DNA of 64,000 nt from Streptomyces sp. NBC_00820 (GCF_036347055.1 NZ_CP108882.1:4382501-4446500); one strand, 5' to 3'; counted from the stretch's first letter, positions 50,528 through 60,058 are shown. The notes: a model not told the origin generated them from the letters alone. Translations and numbers: made by a program.

Positions 50528-51922
50528 GTGACGGAATCGGGGGGTGGCCGGGTGCTTGTGGTGCTCGGGGGCTGGGTCCGGCGCCGGCTGCGGGTGCTGC
50601 ACGACGACCTGTGGACCTTCGGGCCGGATCCGCTGCCCGCGTCCGTGTGGCTTCGCTGGCTGCCGCACGGCCTGGTGTGTCTCGCCGCGTTCGTGCTCAT
50701 GTTCGGCAGCGTGGCGCAGCTCTCGGACGGTGCGCATCTGGGCCCGGCACTGGCCTTCCTGCTCGGTCTCGCGCCGGGCGGCGCGGTCGTCCTCGCGCTG
50801 TGGCGGCCCGTTCCGGGCTGGTTGCTTTCCATGGCGGCGACCGTGGCAGGTGCCGTCGTGGTGCACCGAGAGCAGTACATCGTGGCCGGTGAGACGTTCA
50901 CCTGGCCCTGGAGCGCGGCCGGCATCATCGCGCATCTGCTCGTACTGCTCCTGCTCGCGCTGCGCGTGCGCACCCGGGTGTCGGTCGAGGCGCTGGTTCT
51001 GACCGCGCTGGTCACTTACGTCCTGGAGGGCGTGTGGGGCGGGACGCGTTACCAGCCCACCGGGGTCGTCGCGGTGGTGCTGTCCACGGTCGTCGTGGTG
51101 CTCGGCATCGCCCTGCGCGGCCGCCGGGTGGCGCGCGCCCAACTCGTCGAGCAGACCACCCTCACCGCCGAGGAACGGGCCCGCCGCACCCTGCTGGAGG
51201 AGCGCAGCCGTATCGCGCGGGAGCTGCACGACGTGGTCGCACACCACATGTCGGTGATCTCCATCCAGGCGCAGGTGGCCCCGCACCTCGTCGAGCACCC
51301 GTCGGACGAACTGATCGAGAACCTCTCGGGTATCCGGCAGAACGCTCTGGAGGCGCTCACCGAGCTGCGCCGGGTCCTCGGCGTGCTGCGTGCCGAGAAC
51401 CCGGAGGGCCCCGGCGCCCCGGACAACCCCGAGGACCCGTACGGCCTGGGCGCCCCCGGCACCGGGTCGGCACCGCACGCTCCCCAGCCCACCCTCGACC
51501 GGCTCGACGCGCTGATCGGCAACACCCGGGCGGCGGGGATGGACGTGGCCACCGAGATCAAGGGCGAGGCGCGGCCCTACGCTCCGGGCGTGGAGCTGTC
51601 GGCGTACCGGATCGTGCAGGAGGCGCTGAGCAACGCCCTGCGGCACGCGCCGGGGTCCCGGGTGCGCGTCGGGGTGACGCACCTGCCGGGCGGTCTGCGG
51701 CTGGAGGTGACCAACTCCCGCCCGCGCCGGCCCGTTCCGGCCTACCCGGGTGCCGGACACGGGCTGCTCGGCATGCGGGAGCGCGCCGCGATGCTCGGCG
51801 GCCACGTCACCGCGACCCGCACCCCGCACGGAGGCTTCGCCGTCACGGCCTTCCTCCCCGGGGACGGCACCGCGACCACGCCCCTGCCCCATCCGCGGCC
51901 GACAGGAGAACCGACCCCATGA
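50528..51922 (+). CDS. NarL-type sensor histidine kinase 1
   Basis: A 464-aa HisKA_3 kinase. About five transmembrane helices fill the N-terminal half with little extracytoplasmic sequence, so a membrane or intramembrane signal is likely. The dimerisation/phosphoacceptor helix is RSRIARELHDVVAHHMSVIS, and the ATPase has EALSNALRHAPGSRVRVGV and GHGLLGMRERAAMLGGHV. GTG 50528 was chosen; coding character is poor upstream. It overlaps its response regulator by 4 nt (ATGA) and follows the acyltransferase by 10 nt. Confidence 0.92.
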   Translation: MTESGGGRVLVVLGGWVRRRLRVLHDDLWTFGPDPLPASVWLRWLPHGLVCLAAFVLMFGSVAQLSDGAHLGPALAFLLGLAPGGAVVLALWRPVPGWLLSMAATVAGAVVVHREQYIVAGETFTWPWSAAGIIAHLLVLLLLALRVRTRVSVEALVLTALVTYVLEGVWGGTRYQPTGVVAVVLSTVVVVLGIALRGRRVARAQLVEQTTLTAEERARRTLLEERSRIARELHDVVAHHMSVISIQAQVAPHLVEHPSDELIENLSGIRQNALEALTELRRVLGVLRAENPEGPGAPDNPEDPYGLGAPGTGSAPHAPQPTLDRLDALIGNTRAAGMDVATEIKGEARPYAPGVELSAYRIVQEALSNALRHAPGSRVRVGVTHLPGGLRLEVTNSRPRRPVPAYPGAGHGLLGMRERAAMLGGHVTATRTPHGGFAVTAFLPGDGTATTPLPHPRPTGEPTP

Positions 51923-52599
51923 CGAGCGGCACCGGCACCATCCGCGTCCTCATCGCCGACGACCAGCAGATGGTCCGGCAGGGTTTCACCGTGCTGCTCA
52001 ACACCAAACCCGACATCGACGTGATCGGTCAGGCGGTGGACGGCAGGGACGCGATCGCCCAGGTCGGCGAACTGATGCCGGACGTGGTCCTGATGGACAT
52101 CCGGATGCCCGTCCTTGGAGGCATAGAGGCGACCCGCCGCATCGCGGAGGAGTACCCGGGCGTCAGGGTGCTGGTCCTGACCACCTTCGACCTGGACGAG
52201 TACGTGTACGACGCGCTGCGGGCGGGAGCCTCCGGGTTCCTGCTCAAGGACGCCTCCGCGGACCAGCTCGCCGAGGCGGTCCGGATCGTCGCCGCCGGGG
52301 ACGCGCTGCTCGCACCGGGTGTCACACGCCGCCTGATCGCCGAGTTCGCGCGCCTGGACGGCTCGTTCCGGGCCCCGCTCAAGCAGCGCGTGGGCGAGCT
52401 GACGGGGCGGGAGACGGAGGTGCTGGCGCTGATCGCGCAGGGCCTGTCGAACGCGGAGATAGCCGAGGGGCTGGTGGTGGCGGAGCAGACCGTGAAGACG
52501 CATGTGGGCCGGATCCTGGTGAAGCTGGGCCTGCGCGACCGCACGCAGGCGGCGGTCTTCGCCTACGAGTGCGGGCTGGTCCGCCCCGGCGGCCGCTGA
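51919..52599 (+). CDS. NarL-type response regulator 1
   Basis: A 226-aa regulator. Receiver domain with IRVLIADDQQMVRQGFTVLL, phosphoacceptor Asp in DVVLMDIRMPVLGG and the Lys in GASGFLLKDASADQLAE. C-terminal LuxR/NarL HTH: GELTGRETEVLALIAQGLSN, then VVAEQTVKTHVGRILVKLGL. Coupled to the upstream kinase. It is a close paralog of the second regulator at 54125. Confidence 0.94.
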   Translation: MTSGTGTIRVLIADDQQMVRQGFTVLLNTKPDIDVIGQAVDGRDAIAQVGELMPDVVLMDIRMPVLGGIEATRRIAEEYPGVRVLVLTTFDLDEYVYDALRAGASGFLLKDASADQLAEAVRIVAAGDALLAPGVTRRLIAEFARLDGSFRAPLKQRVGELTGRETEVLALIAQGLSNAEIAEGLVVAEQTVKTHVGRILVKLGLRDRTQAAVFAYECGLVRPGGR

Positions 52600-52650
52600 C
52601 CCGCCCGCGCTACGGGCCCGCTGACCCGCCCGCGCTCCGGGCCCGGTGTC

Positions 52651-52693
52651 CCTCCCGTAGTGCCTGACCCGGTTCCCCTCCCGTAGTACCTGA
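52651..52693. repeat. direct repeat before the second two-component system
   Basis: CCTCCCGTAGTGCCTGA (52651-52667) and CCTCCCGTAGTACCTGA (52677-52693) differ at one base, 26 bp centre to centre, about 70 bp before kinase 2. The core CCCGTAGTACCTGAG is also at 48099. Probable regulator-binding element. Confidence 0.65.
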
Positions 52694-52760
52694 GACGGAC
52701 GCCCGGGAACCCTCTCCGTGGGGACGACCGCGGCCCCCGCTCCGGCCTACCGTCTACCGC

Positions 52761-54128
52761 GTGACCGAGACGACGTACACGCAGCCGACACCGCCGGACG
52801 GGGAGGGTGGAACGCGCAGCCCCGAGTTCCGGCTTGCCGCGGACGCCCTGCGCGGGCTGCGGCAGGACCTGTTCCGGGGCGCCTTCGCCTACCGCCCGTT
52901 GCCCCGCGCGGCCGTCGACGGACCCCTCGGACGTGTGCTGCCCGGCCGGCTCAAGGAGTACGCGGCGTGGGCCCCGCACGTCACCGTCGCCGCCGTCGGC
53001 GGCATCGCGGCGCTCGTGTCCCTGTCCGGCACCTACGGCGGCCCGGCCGCACTTCTGTGCGCGCTGCTGGTCCTCGTTCCGGTCCTGCTCACCCTGGTGC
53101 GTCCGGCGGGTGCCTTCTGGCTGTCGCTCGTGGTGACCACGCTCACCGCGGCCGTGGGGAGCGGGGAGTGGACCAGCTGGCCGTGGCTGCCGGGCAGCTT
53201 CCTCGCGCACCTGACCGTGCTGACGGTCGTGGCGATACGCACCAGACCGCGCGCCGCCGCGTGGATGTGGGTACTGACCGCGGCGTACGCCTTCTTCGCC
53301 GAGGCAGGTTTCGGCGAGTGGCACTCCGGCACGGACACCGCCCCGATGCTGTTCCTGTCCGCGCTGATCCTGCTGGCCGTCACCGTCCGGCACACGCACC
53401 GCCAGGCCCGTCGGGAGGTGACGGCCCAGCGGACGGCGACCGCGCAGGAGCGTTCCCGGCGCACCCTGCTGGAGGAGCGCTCGACCATCGCCCGCGAGCT
53501 GCACGACGTCGTCGCCCACCACATGTCGGTGGTCGCCATCCAGGCGGAGGCCGCGCCCTACCGGGTGCAGAACCCGCCGCCGGAGCTGGAGAAGGCGTTC
53601 GCCACCATCCGGGAGAACGCGGTGGCGGCGCTCACCGAGCTGCGCCAGGTGCTGGGCGTGGTCCGCGCGGAGGACTACGAGGCCCCGGACGCCCCGCAGC
53701 CCACCCTCGCGGACCTGGACACGCTGCTCGCCAACGTGCGGGAGACGGGCCTGGAGGTCGGCAAGACGGTGACCGGCGCGGTGCGTGAACTCCCGCAGGG
53801 CGTCGAGCTGTCGGCGTACCGGATTGTGCAGGAGGCGCTCAGCAACACGCTGCGGCACGCGCCGGGGGCGACCGCCCGGGTCGAGATCGGGTACGTGCTC
53901 GGGGGCCTCGGAGTGCGCGTGGTCAACGGGCCGCCGCCCGCCCCGCACCTGGTGAAGCCCTCGCCGGGTGCCGGCCACGGCATCACGGGCATGCGGGAGC
54001 GGGTGACCATGCTGAACGGCGAGATGACCGACGGCCCGACGGCCGAGGGAGGCTACGAGGTGACCGTCTTCCTGCCGGTCCCGGCGGCGACGGGCACCGA
54101 GGTCGAGCTCTTCGAGGGCGGGTCATGA
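52761..54128 (+). CDS. NarL-type sensor histidine kinase 2
   Basis: A 455-aa HisKA_3 kinase with the same design as kinase 1. A longer soluble N-terminal stretch (to about residue 65) precedes about five transmembrane helices. The phosphoacceptor helix is RSTIARELHDVVAHHMSVVA; the ATPase has EALSNTLRHAPGATARVEI and GHGITGMRERVTMLNGEM. GTG 52761. The gene overlaps regulator 2 by 4 nt. The pair looks like a tandem duplication of the first system. Confidence 0.92.
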   Translation: MTETTYTQPTPPDGEGGTRSPEFRLAADALRGLRQDLFRGAFAYRPLPRAAVDGPLGRVLPGRLKEYAAWAPHVTVAAVGGIAALVSLSGTYGGPAALLCALLVLVPVLLTLVRPAGAFWLSLVVTTLTAAVGSGEWTSWPWLPGSFLAHLTVLTVVAIRTRPRAAAWMWVLTAAYAFFAEAGFGEWHSGTDTAPMLFLSALILLAVTVRHTHRQARREVTAQRTATAQERSRRTLLEERSTIARELHDVVAHHMSVVAIQAEAAPYRVQNPPPELEKAFATIRENAVAALTELRQVLGVVRAEDYEAPDAPQPTLADLDTLLANVRETGLEVGKTVTGAVRELPQGVELSAYRIVQEALSNTLRHAPGATARVEIGYVLGGLGVRVVNGPPPAPHLVKPSPGAGHGITGMRERVTMLNGEMTDGPTAEGGYEVTVFLPVPAATGTEVELFEGGS

Positions 54129-54790
54129 CGATCCGTGTGGTGATTGCGGACGACCAGATGATGGTCCGCGAGGGCTTCTCCGTCCTGCTGAACGCGATGC
54201 CGGACATCGAGGTCGCCGGCGAGGCCGTCAACGGGCGCGAGGCGGTGACGCGGGTGCGTGAACTCGCCCCGGACGTCGTGCTGATGGACATCCGCATGCC
54301 GGAGCTGAACGGCATCGAGGCGACCCGGGAGATCGTCGCGGCGGACGCGGCGGCGAAGGTGCTGGTGCTGACCACGTTCGACCTGGACGAGTACGTGTAC
54401 CAGGCCCTGCGCGCGGGCGCCTCGGGCTTCCTCCTGAAGGACGCCTCCGCGCGCCAACTGGCCGAGGCCGTACGTGTGGTGGCGTCCGGTGAGGCCCTGT
54501 TGGCCCCCTCGGTCACCAGACGGCTGATCCACGAGTTCTCCCGGCTCTCGGACACCCCGCGCCTGATGCCGTCCGCCCACGCGGCCTACGGCGAACTCAC
54601 CGAGCGCGAGACCGAGGTGCTGGTCCTCATCGCCCAGGGCCTGTCCAACGCGGAGATAGCCGGGCGGCTGGTGGTCGCGGAGTCCACGATCAAGACCCAC
54701 GTGAGCCGCATCCTCGTGAAACTGGGCCTCAGGGACCGCACCCAGGCGGCGGTGTTCGCCTACGAGGCGCGCCTGGTGACACCGGGCTGA
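54125..54790 (+). CDS. NarL-type response regulator 2
   Basis: A 221-aa regulator. Receiver IRVVIADDQMMVREGFSVLL, phosphoacceptor in DVVLMDIRMPELNG, Lys in GASGFLLKDASARQLAEAV. HTH GELTERETEVLVLIAQGLSN, then VVAESTIKTHVSRILVKLGL. The recognition helix differs from regulator 1 (STIKTHVS against QTVKTHVG), so DNA targets may overlap but not be identical. Confidence 0.94.
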   Translation: MTIRVVIADDQMMVREGFSVLLNAMPDIEVAGEAVNGREAVTRVRELAPDVVLMDIRMPELNGIEATREIVAADAAAKVLVLTTFDLDEYVYQALRAGASGFLLKDASARQLAEAVRVVASGEALLAPSVTRRLIHEFSRLSDTPRLMPSAHAAYGELTERETEVLVLIAQGLSNAEIAGRLVVAESTIKTHVSRILVKLGLRDRTQAAVFAYEARLVTPG

Positions 54791-54882
54791 GGCGGCGCCC
54801 GCCCGGTGAACGCCGCCCGCATGGGATCATCCAGCGACCGGAGGCGGCGCGGGACCGGCGCCGCCCGGAAACTTCGGCTCCA

Positions 54883-55362
54883 GTGGAAGTGATCGTGGAA
54901 CTCGAGTTGGCACCGCACCTCGGCGTCGGGCGTTTCCGGCTCGGCATGGCGGTCGCGGAGGCGCGTGACGTGGTGCGGGAGTGGGGGCTCTTCCGGGTCG
55001 TCGCGAGTGACGCGAGCCCGGGACAGATCGTGCTCACGCACGACGGGTCCCTGCTCAACATCGTGCTCGGGTTCACCAAGGGCGCGCTGAGTGGCGTCGA
55101 ACTCTTCCGCTTCCTGAGAGAGGACGCCGACGTACGGGTGCTCCTCGACGGGCTCGACGTCTTCCGCACCCCGAGCGAGGCCCTCTTGGAACAGCTCGCG
55201 GAACGGGGCCGCGTCATCGAGGAGAACGACCTGGGCTTCGACGCCCTGCCGGAGCTCAAGATGATTCTCTCGAACCAGAGCAGCCACGCACACCCGGCGG
55301 ACGAAGCCGGCGACCCGATCTACTTCGACTACGTGCTGGTGGCCACCGAGATCGCTCCCTGA
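54883..55362 (+). CDS. hypothetical protein
   Basis: A 159-aa acidic soluble protein beginning with a beta strand (VIVELELAPHLGVGRFRLGM), then VVREWGLFRVVASD and helical LLEQLAERGRVIEENDLGFD. No family recognised with confidence; it resembles the many stand-alone Streptomyces proteins built of alternating strands and helices. GTG 54883, with GTG 54889 and 54895 as alternatives. It follows regulator 2 by 92 bp in the same direction and precedes a P450. Confidence 0.65.
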   Translation: MEVIVELELAPHLGVGRFRLGMAVAEARDVVREWGLFRVVASDASPGQIVLTHDGSLLNIVLGFTKGALSGVELFRFLREDADVRVLLDGLDVFRTPSEALLEQLAERGRVIEENDLGFDALPELKMILSNQSSHAHPADEAGDPIYFDYVLVATEIAP

Positions 55363-55413
55363 GCGGCGCGGCACCCCTGGTCAGAGCCGGTGCCGACACG
55401 TTAGCGTCCCCGC

Positions 55414-56634
55414 ATGGCAGGCACCGTCGACCTCGCGTTCGATCCCTGGGACCCCGCTTTCCTCGCCGATCCCTACCCGGCCTACGCCGAGCTGCGCGCT
55501 CGCGGCCGGGTGATCCGGTACGAGCCGACCGACCAGTGGCTCGTGCCGCACCACGCGGACGTCTCGGCGCTGCTGCGGGACCGCCGGCTCGGGCGGACGT
55601 ATCAACACCGTTTCTCGCACGAGGAGTTCGGGCGTACCGCATCCCCGGCCGAGCACGAGCCGTTCCACATCCTCAACGACCACGGCATGCTCGATCTGGA
55701 GCCGCCGGACCACACGCGCATCCGGCGCCTGGTGTCGAAGGCGTTCACCCCGCGCACGGTGGAGCGGCTGAAGCCGTATGTGCGGGCGCTGGCCGACGAG
55801 TTGGTGGGGAAGCTGGTCGAGGCGGGCGGTGGCGACCTGCTCGCCGACGTCGCCGAGCCGCTCCCCGTGGCCGTCATCGCCGAGATGCTGGGCATCCCCG
55901 AGGCGGACCGGGCGCCGCTGCGTCCCTGGTCGGCGGACATCTGCGGGATGTACGAGCTGAACCCGGGCGAGGAGACCGCCCGCAGGGCCGTACGGGCCTC
56001 CGTCGAGTTCTCCGACTATCTGCGGGAGTTGATCGCCGAGCGCCGCGAGGAACCCGGCGACGACCTGATCTCCGGGCTGATCGCGGCCCACGACGAGGGC
56101 GACCGGCTGACCGAGCAGGAGATGATCTCCACGGCGGTCCTGCTGCTCAACGCCGGTCACGAGGCCACCGTCAACGCCACCGTCAACGGCTGGTGGGCGC
56201 TGTTCCGCAACCCGGACCAGCTGGCCGCCCTACGCGCCGACCACTCCCTCGTGCCCACGGCGGTCGAGGAGTTGATGCGCTACGACACCCCGCTCCAGCT
56301 CTTCGAGCGCTGGGTCCTCGACGACATCGAGATCGACGGCACGACGATCCCCCGGGGAGCGGAGATCGCCCTGCTCTTCGGCTCCGCCAACCACGACCCG
56401 GCCGTCTTCACCGACCCCGCCCGCCTGGACCTCACCCGCGCGGACAACCCCCACATCTCCTTCAGCGCCGGCATCCACTACTGCATCGGCGCACCGCTGG
56501 CCCGTATCGAACTGGCGGCTTCCATGCGGGCGTTGCTGGAGCGCGCTCCGGACCTGAGGCTCGCCGCGGAGCCGGAGCGCAAGCCGAACTTCGTGATCCG
56601 GGGGCTGGAGGGTCTGCGGGTGGAGGTGGGCTGA
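55414..56634 (+). CDS. cytochrome P450
   Basis: A 406-aa bacterial P450, full length. I-helix oxygen-binding motif LLNAGHEATVNATVNG (AGxEAT, Ala-Thr in place of the more usual Thr-Thr), ExxR in VEELMRYD, and haem-binding FSAGIHYCIGAPLARIEL with the axial Cys. It resembles CYP107-type enzymes; from memory the syntenic S. coelicolor gene is CYP107P1. No ferredoxin or reductase is adjacent. Substrate unknown. Confidence 0.95.
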   Translation: MAGTVDLAFDPWDPAFLADPYPAYAELRARGRVIRYEPTDQWLVPHHADVSALLRDRRLGRTYQHRFSHEEFGRTASPAEHEPFHILNDHGMLDLEPPDHTRIRRLVSKAFTPRTVERLKPYVRALADELVGKLVEAGGGDLLADVAEPLPVAVIAEMLGIPEADRAPLRPWSADICGMYELNPGEETARRAVRASVEFSDYLRELIAERREEPGDDLISGLIAAHDEGDRLTEQEMISTAVLLLNAGHEATVNATVNGWWALFRNPDQLAALRADHSLVPTAVEELMRYDTPLQLFERWVLDDIEIDGTTIPRGAEIALLFGSANHDPAVFTDPARLDLTRADNPHISFSAGIHYCIGAPLARIELAASMRALLERAPDLRLAAEPERKPNFVIRGLEGLRVEVG

Positions 56635-56679
56635 CTCGCCCGTTCGGGTGGCGGGCGAGCCGGTCCGACCGCGGCCGGC

Positions 56680-58392
56680 TCACCCCGTCATGTCCCGCCG
56701 GCGCAGCCCCGTCAGCCCCGCCGCCACCAGCGCCGCCGCCACGGCCGTGAGGGCCAGTACCGGACCCCAAGCCATCTCCCCGCCCGGCAGCTTGGGCAGG
56801 TGGGCGAAGGGGGAGAGGTCCAGGACGAACCGCGGCGCGTCCACCGCCGGGCCCACCCAGCCGATCAGCAGCACCGCGCCCGCGACACCCCAGGCGGCCG
56901 CCGCGCCGCGCGGCAGGACGCCGTGCAGCAGGACGGCGATGCCGCCCACGACCCACACCGCCGGGATCTGGACCAGGCACGCGGCCAGGATCCGTCCGGT
57001 GTCCCCGCCGTGGCCGAGGGCGAAGCCCAGGCCGGTGAGGAGCATGAGCAGGGCGGCGCCGCCGAAGGCGATGACCAGGTGCCCGGCGGCCCAGCGCAGG
57101 CGGCCGACCGCGGCGGCCAGGACGGGTTCGGCGCGGCCGGAGGCCTCCTCGGCGCTCAGCCGCAGCACCGACTGCACGATGTACAGCGCGGCGACCAGCC
57201 CGAGCATGCCGATCAGCGAGGCGAGCAGGGCGTCGGTGACGCCGGACCGCCCGCCCATCCGCTCGAAGATCTGCCGGGCCTGCTCGTTGTCCTTCACCAG
57301 GTCGGCGGCCCCGGTGCTGATCGCGCCGTAGACCACTCCGGCGACGAGGAAGCCGGCCGACCAGCCCAGCACCGCGCCGCGCTGGAGACGCCAGGCCAGG
57401 GCGGCCGCCGTGCCCAGGCGACCCGTGGCGGGCCCCGGCCGGGTGGGCAGGAAGCTCACGCCGGTGTCCCGGCGCCCGGCCAGCCCGTACGCCACCGTGC
57501 CCTGGACGAGGGCGGCCGCGGCGAACAGCGGCAGCACCCACCAGCGTTCGCCCGCGAAGGCGCGCAGGTCCTCCAGCCAGCCCAGCGGGGACAGCCAGGT
57601 CAGCGCCGAGGAGCCCTTGTCGCTCGCGGAGTCGCCCGCCGCGCGCAGTACGAAGGCCGCGCCCAGCACCGTGGCCGTCAGGCCACGGGCCAGGCGGGCG
57701 CTCTCCGTGAGCTGGGCCGCGATCGCCGCCGTCATGGCGAAGACGAGGCCCACGCCCCCGACCCCGAGTCCGAAGGTCACCGCGCCCGCGCCGCCCCGGC
57801 CCGCCAGGCCCGCCGCGATCAGCAGCGCGAGGACGCCGTTCGCGACGGCCGCCGCCAGCAGCGCGGCCGTCAGCGGGGCGCGCCGGCCGACCATCCCCGA
57901 CGACACCAGTTCCTGGCGTCCGCTCTCCTCCTCGTCCCGGGTGTGCCGGACGACGACGAGCAGGCTCATCACCCCGGCGAGCGCACCCGCGTACACGCCG
58001 ACGCGCCAGGCGGTCAGGGCGCCGACGGAGTCGGCGAAGACGGGGCCGACCATGGCGCGCAGGGAGGTGTTCGCCGCCATCTGGCGCATCAGGTCCGCGC
58101 GGGCGGCGGGGGTGCCGTACAGGCTCTCCAGCGTGTTCGGCATGGAGAGGACCATGAGCGCGATCACGGCGATCCACACCGGGATCAGCACGCGGTCGCG
58201 GCGCAGCGCGAAGCGCAGCAGGGTGCCGGTGCCGGCGTAGGGGCGCGCGCCTCCGGACCGTACGGAGAAGACGGAGAGGGCGGAGGGAGAGGAAGGGGAG
58301 GAGGGAGCGGAAGGGGCGGAGGGGGAGGAGGGAGCGGAAGGGGCGGAGGGGGAGGAGGGGGAGGAGGGGGAGGAGGGGGAGGTCGTGGTCAC
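56680..58392 (-). CDS. ABC exporter permease
   Basis: A 570-aa membrane protein with about 12 helices and a pseudo-duplicated organisation, typical of ABC-2-type exporter permeases of actinobacteria. The GTG at 58392 overlaps the ATPase stop (GTGA), which fixes the start and operon. The first 35 residues are low-complexity Ser-Pro/Ala-Pro repeats. Hydrophobic landmarks are [18 protein letters not shown] and [20 protein letters not shown]. It would work with the ATPase, which is frameshifted here. Confidence 0.85.
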   Translation of the reverse strand: MTTTSPSSPSSPSSPSAPSAPSSPSAPSAPSSPSSPSALSVFSVRSGGARPYAGTGTLLRFALRRDRVLIPVWIAVIALMVLSMPNTLESLYGTPAARADLMRQMAANTSLRAMVGPVFADSVGALTAWRVGVYAGALAGVMSLLVVVRHTRDEEESGRQELVSSGMVGRRAPLTAALLAAAVANGVLALLIAAGLAGRGGAGAVTFGLGVGGVGLVFAMTAAIAAQLTESARLARGLTATVLGAAFVLRAAGDSASDKGSSALTWLSPLGWLEDLRAFAGERWWVLPLFAAAALVQGTVAYGLAGRRDTGVSFLPTRPGPATGRLGTAAALAWRLQRGAVLGWSAGFLVAGVVYGAISTGAADLVKDNEQARQIFERMGGRSGVTDALLASLIGMLGLVAALYIVQSVLRLSAEEASGRAEPVLAAAVGRLRWAAGHLVIAFGGAALLMLLTGLGFALGHGGDTGRILAACLVQIPAVWVVGGIAVLLHGVLPRGAAAAWGVAGAVLLIGWVGPAVDAPRFVLDLSPFAHLPKLPGGEMAWGPVLALTAVAAALVAAGLTGLRRRDMTG

Positions 58393-59356
58393 CGTGTCAC
58401 CTCGGCCAGGTCGTCCGAGGCCCCGCCGTCCGCGGCCCCGTCGTCCCCGTCGTCCCCGTCGTCCCCGTCGGCCCCATCGTCCTCGTAGTGCCGCAGAAAG
58501 AGCTCCTCCAGCGTCGGCGGAGTCGACGTCAGCGAGCGCACGCCCGCCTCGCCGAGCGTGCGCAGCACGCCGTCCAGCTTGGCGGTGTCGACCTGGAGGC
58601 GGACCCGGTGGCCGTGCACGTCCAGGTCGTGCACCCCGGGCAGGTCCGCCAACGCGCCTGGAGGTCCCACGAGTTCGGCGGTCACGCTCGTACGGGTCAG
58701 ATGGCGCAGCTCGGCCAGCGAGCCGCTCTCGACCGTGCGGCCGCGGCGGATGATGCTGACCCGGTCGCAGAGCTGCTCCACCTCGCTGAGGATGTGGGAG
58801 GAGAGCAGGACGGTGCGGCCCCGGTCCCGCTCCTCCTCCACGCACCGCTGGAAGACCTCCTCCATCAGCGGGTCCAGGCCCGAGGTCGGCTCGTCCAGGA
58901 TCAGCAGGTCCACGTCCGAGGCGAAGGCGGCGACCAGGGCGACCTTCTGCCGGTTGCCCTTGAGTAGGTGCGGCCCTTCTTGGTGGGGTCCAGCTCGAAG
59001 CGCTCGGTCAGCTCGGCGCGCCGCCGGGTGTCCAGGCCCCCGCGCAGGCGGCCGTAGAGGTCGATGACCTCGCCGCCGGAGAGGTTGCGCCACAGGGTCA
59101 CGTCGCCGGGGACGTAGGCGATGCGGCGGTGGGCCTCCACCGCGTCCCGCCACGGGTCGCGGCCCAGGACCTGCGCGGCGCCCGCGTCGGCGCGCAGCAG
59201 GCCGAGCAGGACCCGGATGGTGGTGGACTTGCCGGCGCCGTTGGGGCCGAGGAAGCCGTGCACCTCGCCGGCCTCCACGTCCAGGTCGAGGCCGTCCAGG
59301 GCTTGGGTGCGGCCGAAGGACTTGCGCAGTCCCGAGACGGTGATTGCCTTCGTCAT
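58389..59356 (-). pseudogene. ABC exporter ATP-binding protein, frameshifted
   Basis: Together the two frames spell one ATPase of about 320 aa. The first frame (from ATG 59356) has Walker [10 protein letters not shown], the Q-loop region and [16 protein letters not shown]; it ends useful sequence at [10 protein letters not shown]. The second frame resumes with [16 protein letters not shown], Walker [15 protein letters not shown] and the H-loop region [10 protein letters not shown]. The break lies near 58961-58964, where the minus strand reads TACTCAAGGG; one added base restores the frame. It is either a true mutation or a sequencing error. The C-terminal tail is a DDGDDG repeat. Confidence 0.85.
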
Positions 59357-59375
59357 GGTTCCGAACGTACGCGTT

Positions 59376-59393
59376 CTTCAGAAATTTGTGAAG
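59376..59393. promoter_or_regulatory. palindrome in the divergent MarR/ABC promoter
   Basis: CTTCA-N8-TGAAG lies in a 74-bp AT-rich divergent region between the ABC operon and the MarR-type gene, a usual place for a MarR operator. Confidence 0.5.
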
Positions 59394-59430
59394 TTAAGGA
59401 AGCGTTTGAATCTCGGCTAGGCTGAACGGT

Positions 59431-59949
59431 ATGAGCGAATCGACCGGAGCGGGGGCCGGTACCGGGACCGGACAGCGGGACGCGGAGGCCGTGTCGAAGT
59501 TCGTCGAGTCCTTCGCCGCGCAGCTCGTCGAGGCCGGGATGCAGCGGATGCCCGCCCGCATCTTCGCCGCGCTGCTCTCCGCCGACGAGGGCGCGCTCAC
59601 CTCCGCCGAACTGGGCGAACAGCTCCAGGTCAGCCCCGCCGCCGTCTCCGGCGCGGTGCGCTACCTGGCGCAGCAGCACATGGTCTCGCGCGAGCGCGAG
59701 CCCGGCTCACGCCGGGAGCGCTACCGGGTGCACAGCAACCAGTGGTACGAGGCCCTGACCAACCGCGAGGCCGTCCTCAAGCGGTGGGAGACCGCCCTGC
59801 GCGACGGCGTCACCAGCCTCGGCGCGGCCACGCCCGCCGGGCGCCGCATGGCCGAGACGCTCGCCTTCTTCGAGTTCGTCGACGGCGAGATCGCGGCCAT
59901 GATGGAGCGCTGGCGGGTGCACCGGGACAAGACCTTCGGTCAGGCCTGA
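59431..59949 (+). CDS. MarR-type transcriptional regulator
   Basis: A 172-aa winged-helix regulator. A Gly/Thr-rich start (to about residue 18) is followed by dimer helix VSKFVESFAAQLVEAGMQRM, the HTH LTSAELGEQLQVSPAAVSGA, then the wing YLAQQHMVSREREPGSRRER. The C-terminal part is a helical dimerisation region. The arrangement is close to GbsR/PadR-like MarR members next to ABC exporters. It is divergent from the ABC operon and probably represses it. Confidence 0.88.
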   Translation: MSESTGAGAGTGTGQRDAEAVSKFVESFAAQLVEAGMQRMPARIFAALLSADEGALTSAELGEQLQVSPAAVSGAVRYLAQQHMVSREREPGSRRERYRVHSNQWYEALTNREAVLKRWETALRDGVTSLGAATPAGRRMAETLAFFEFVDGEIAAMMERWRVHRDKTFGQA

Positions 59950-60058
59950 CCCCGGGCCCGACTCGCCGGGCGTGACCCCGGGCAGGGCTCATCGGGCCTG
60001 ACTCACCGGGCCTGGGCCGGGCTCACCGGGCCTGACTCACCCGGCCCGACTCACCGGC
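59947..60058. repeat. imperfect repeats between convergent genes
   Basis: Variants of CTCACCGGGCCTGA recur four or more times in about 110 bp after the MarR gene and up to the next convergent stop. They may form several alternative hairpins that terminate both transcripts. Confidence 0.6.
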
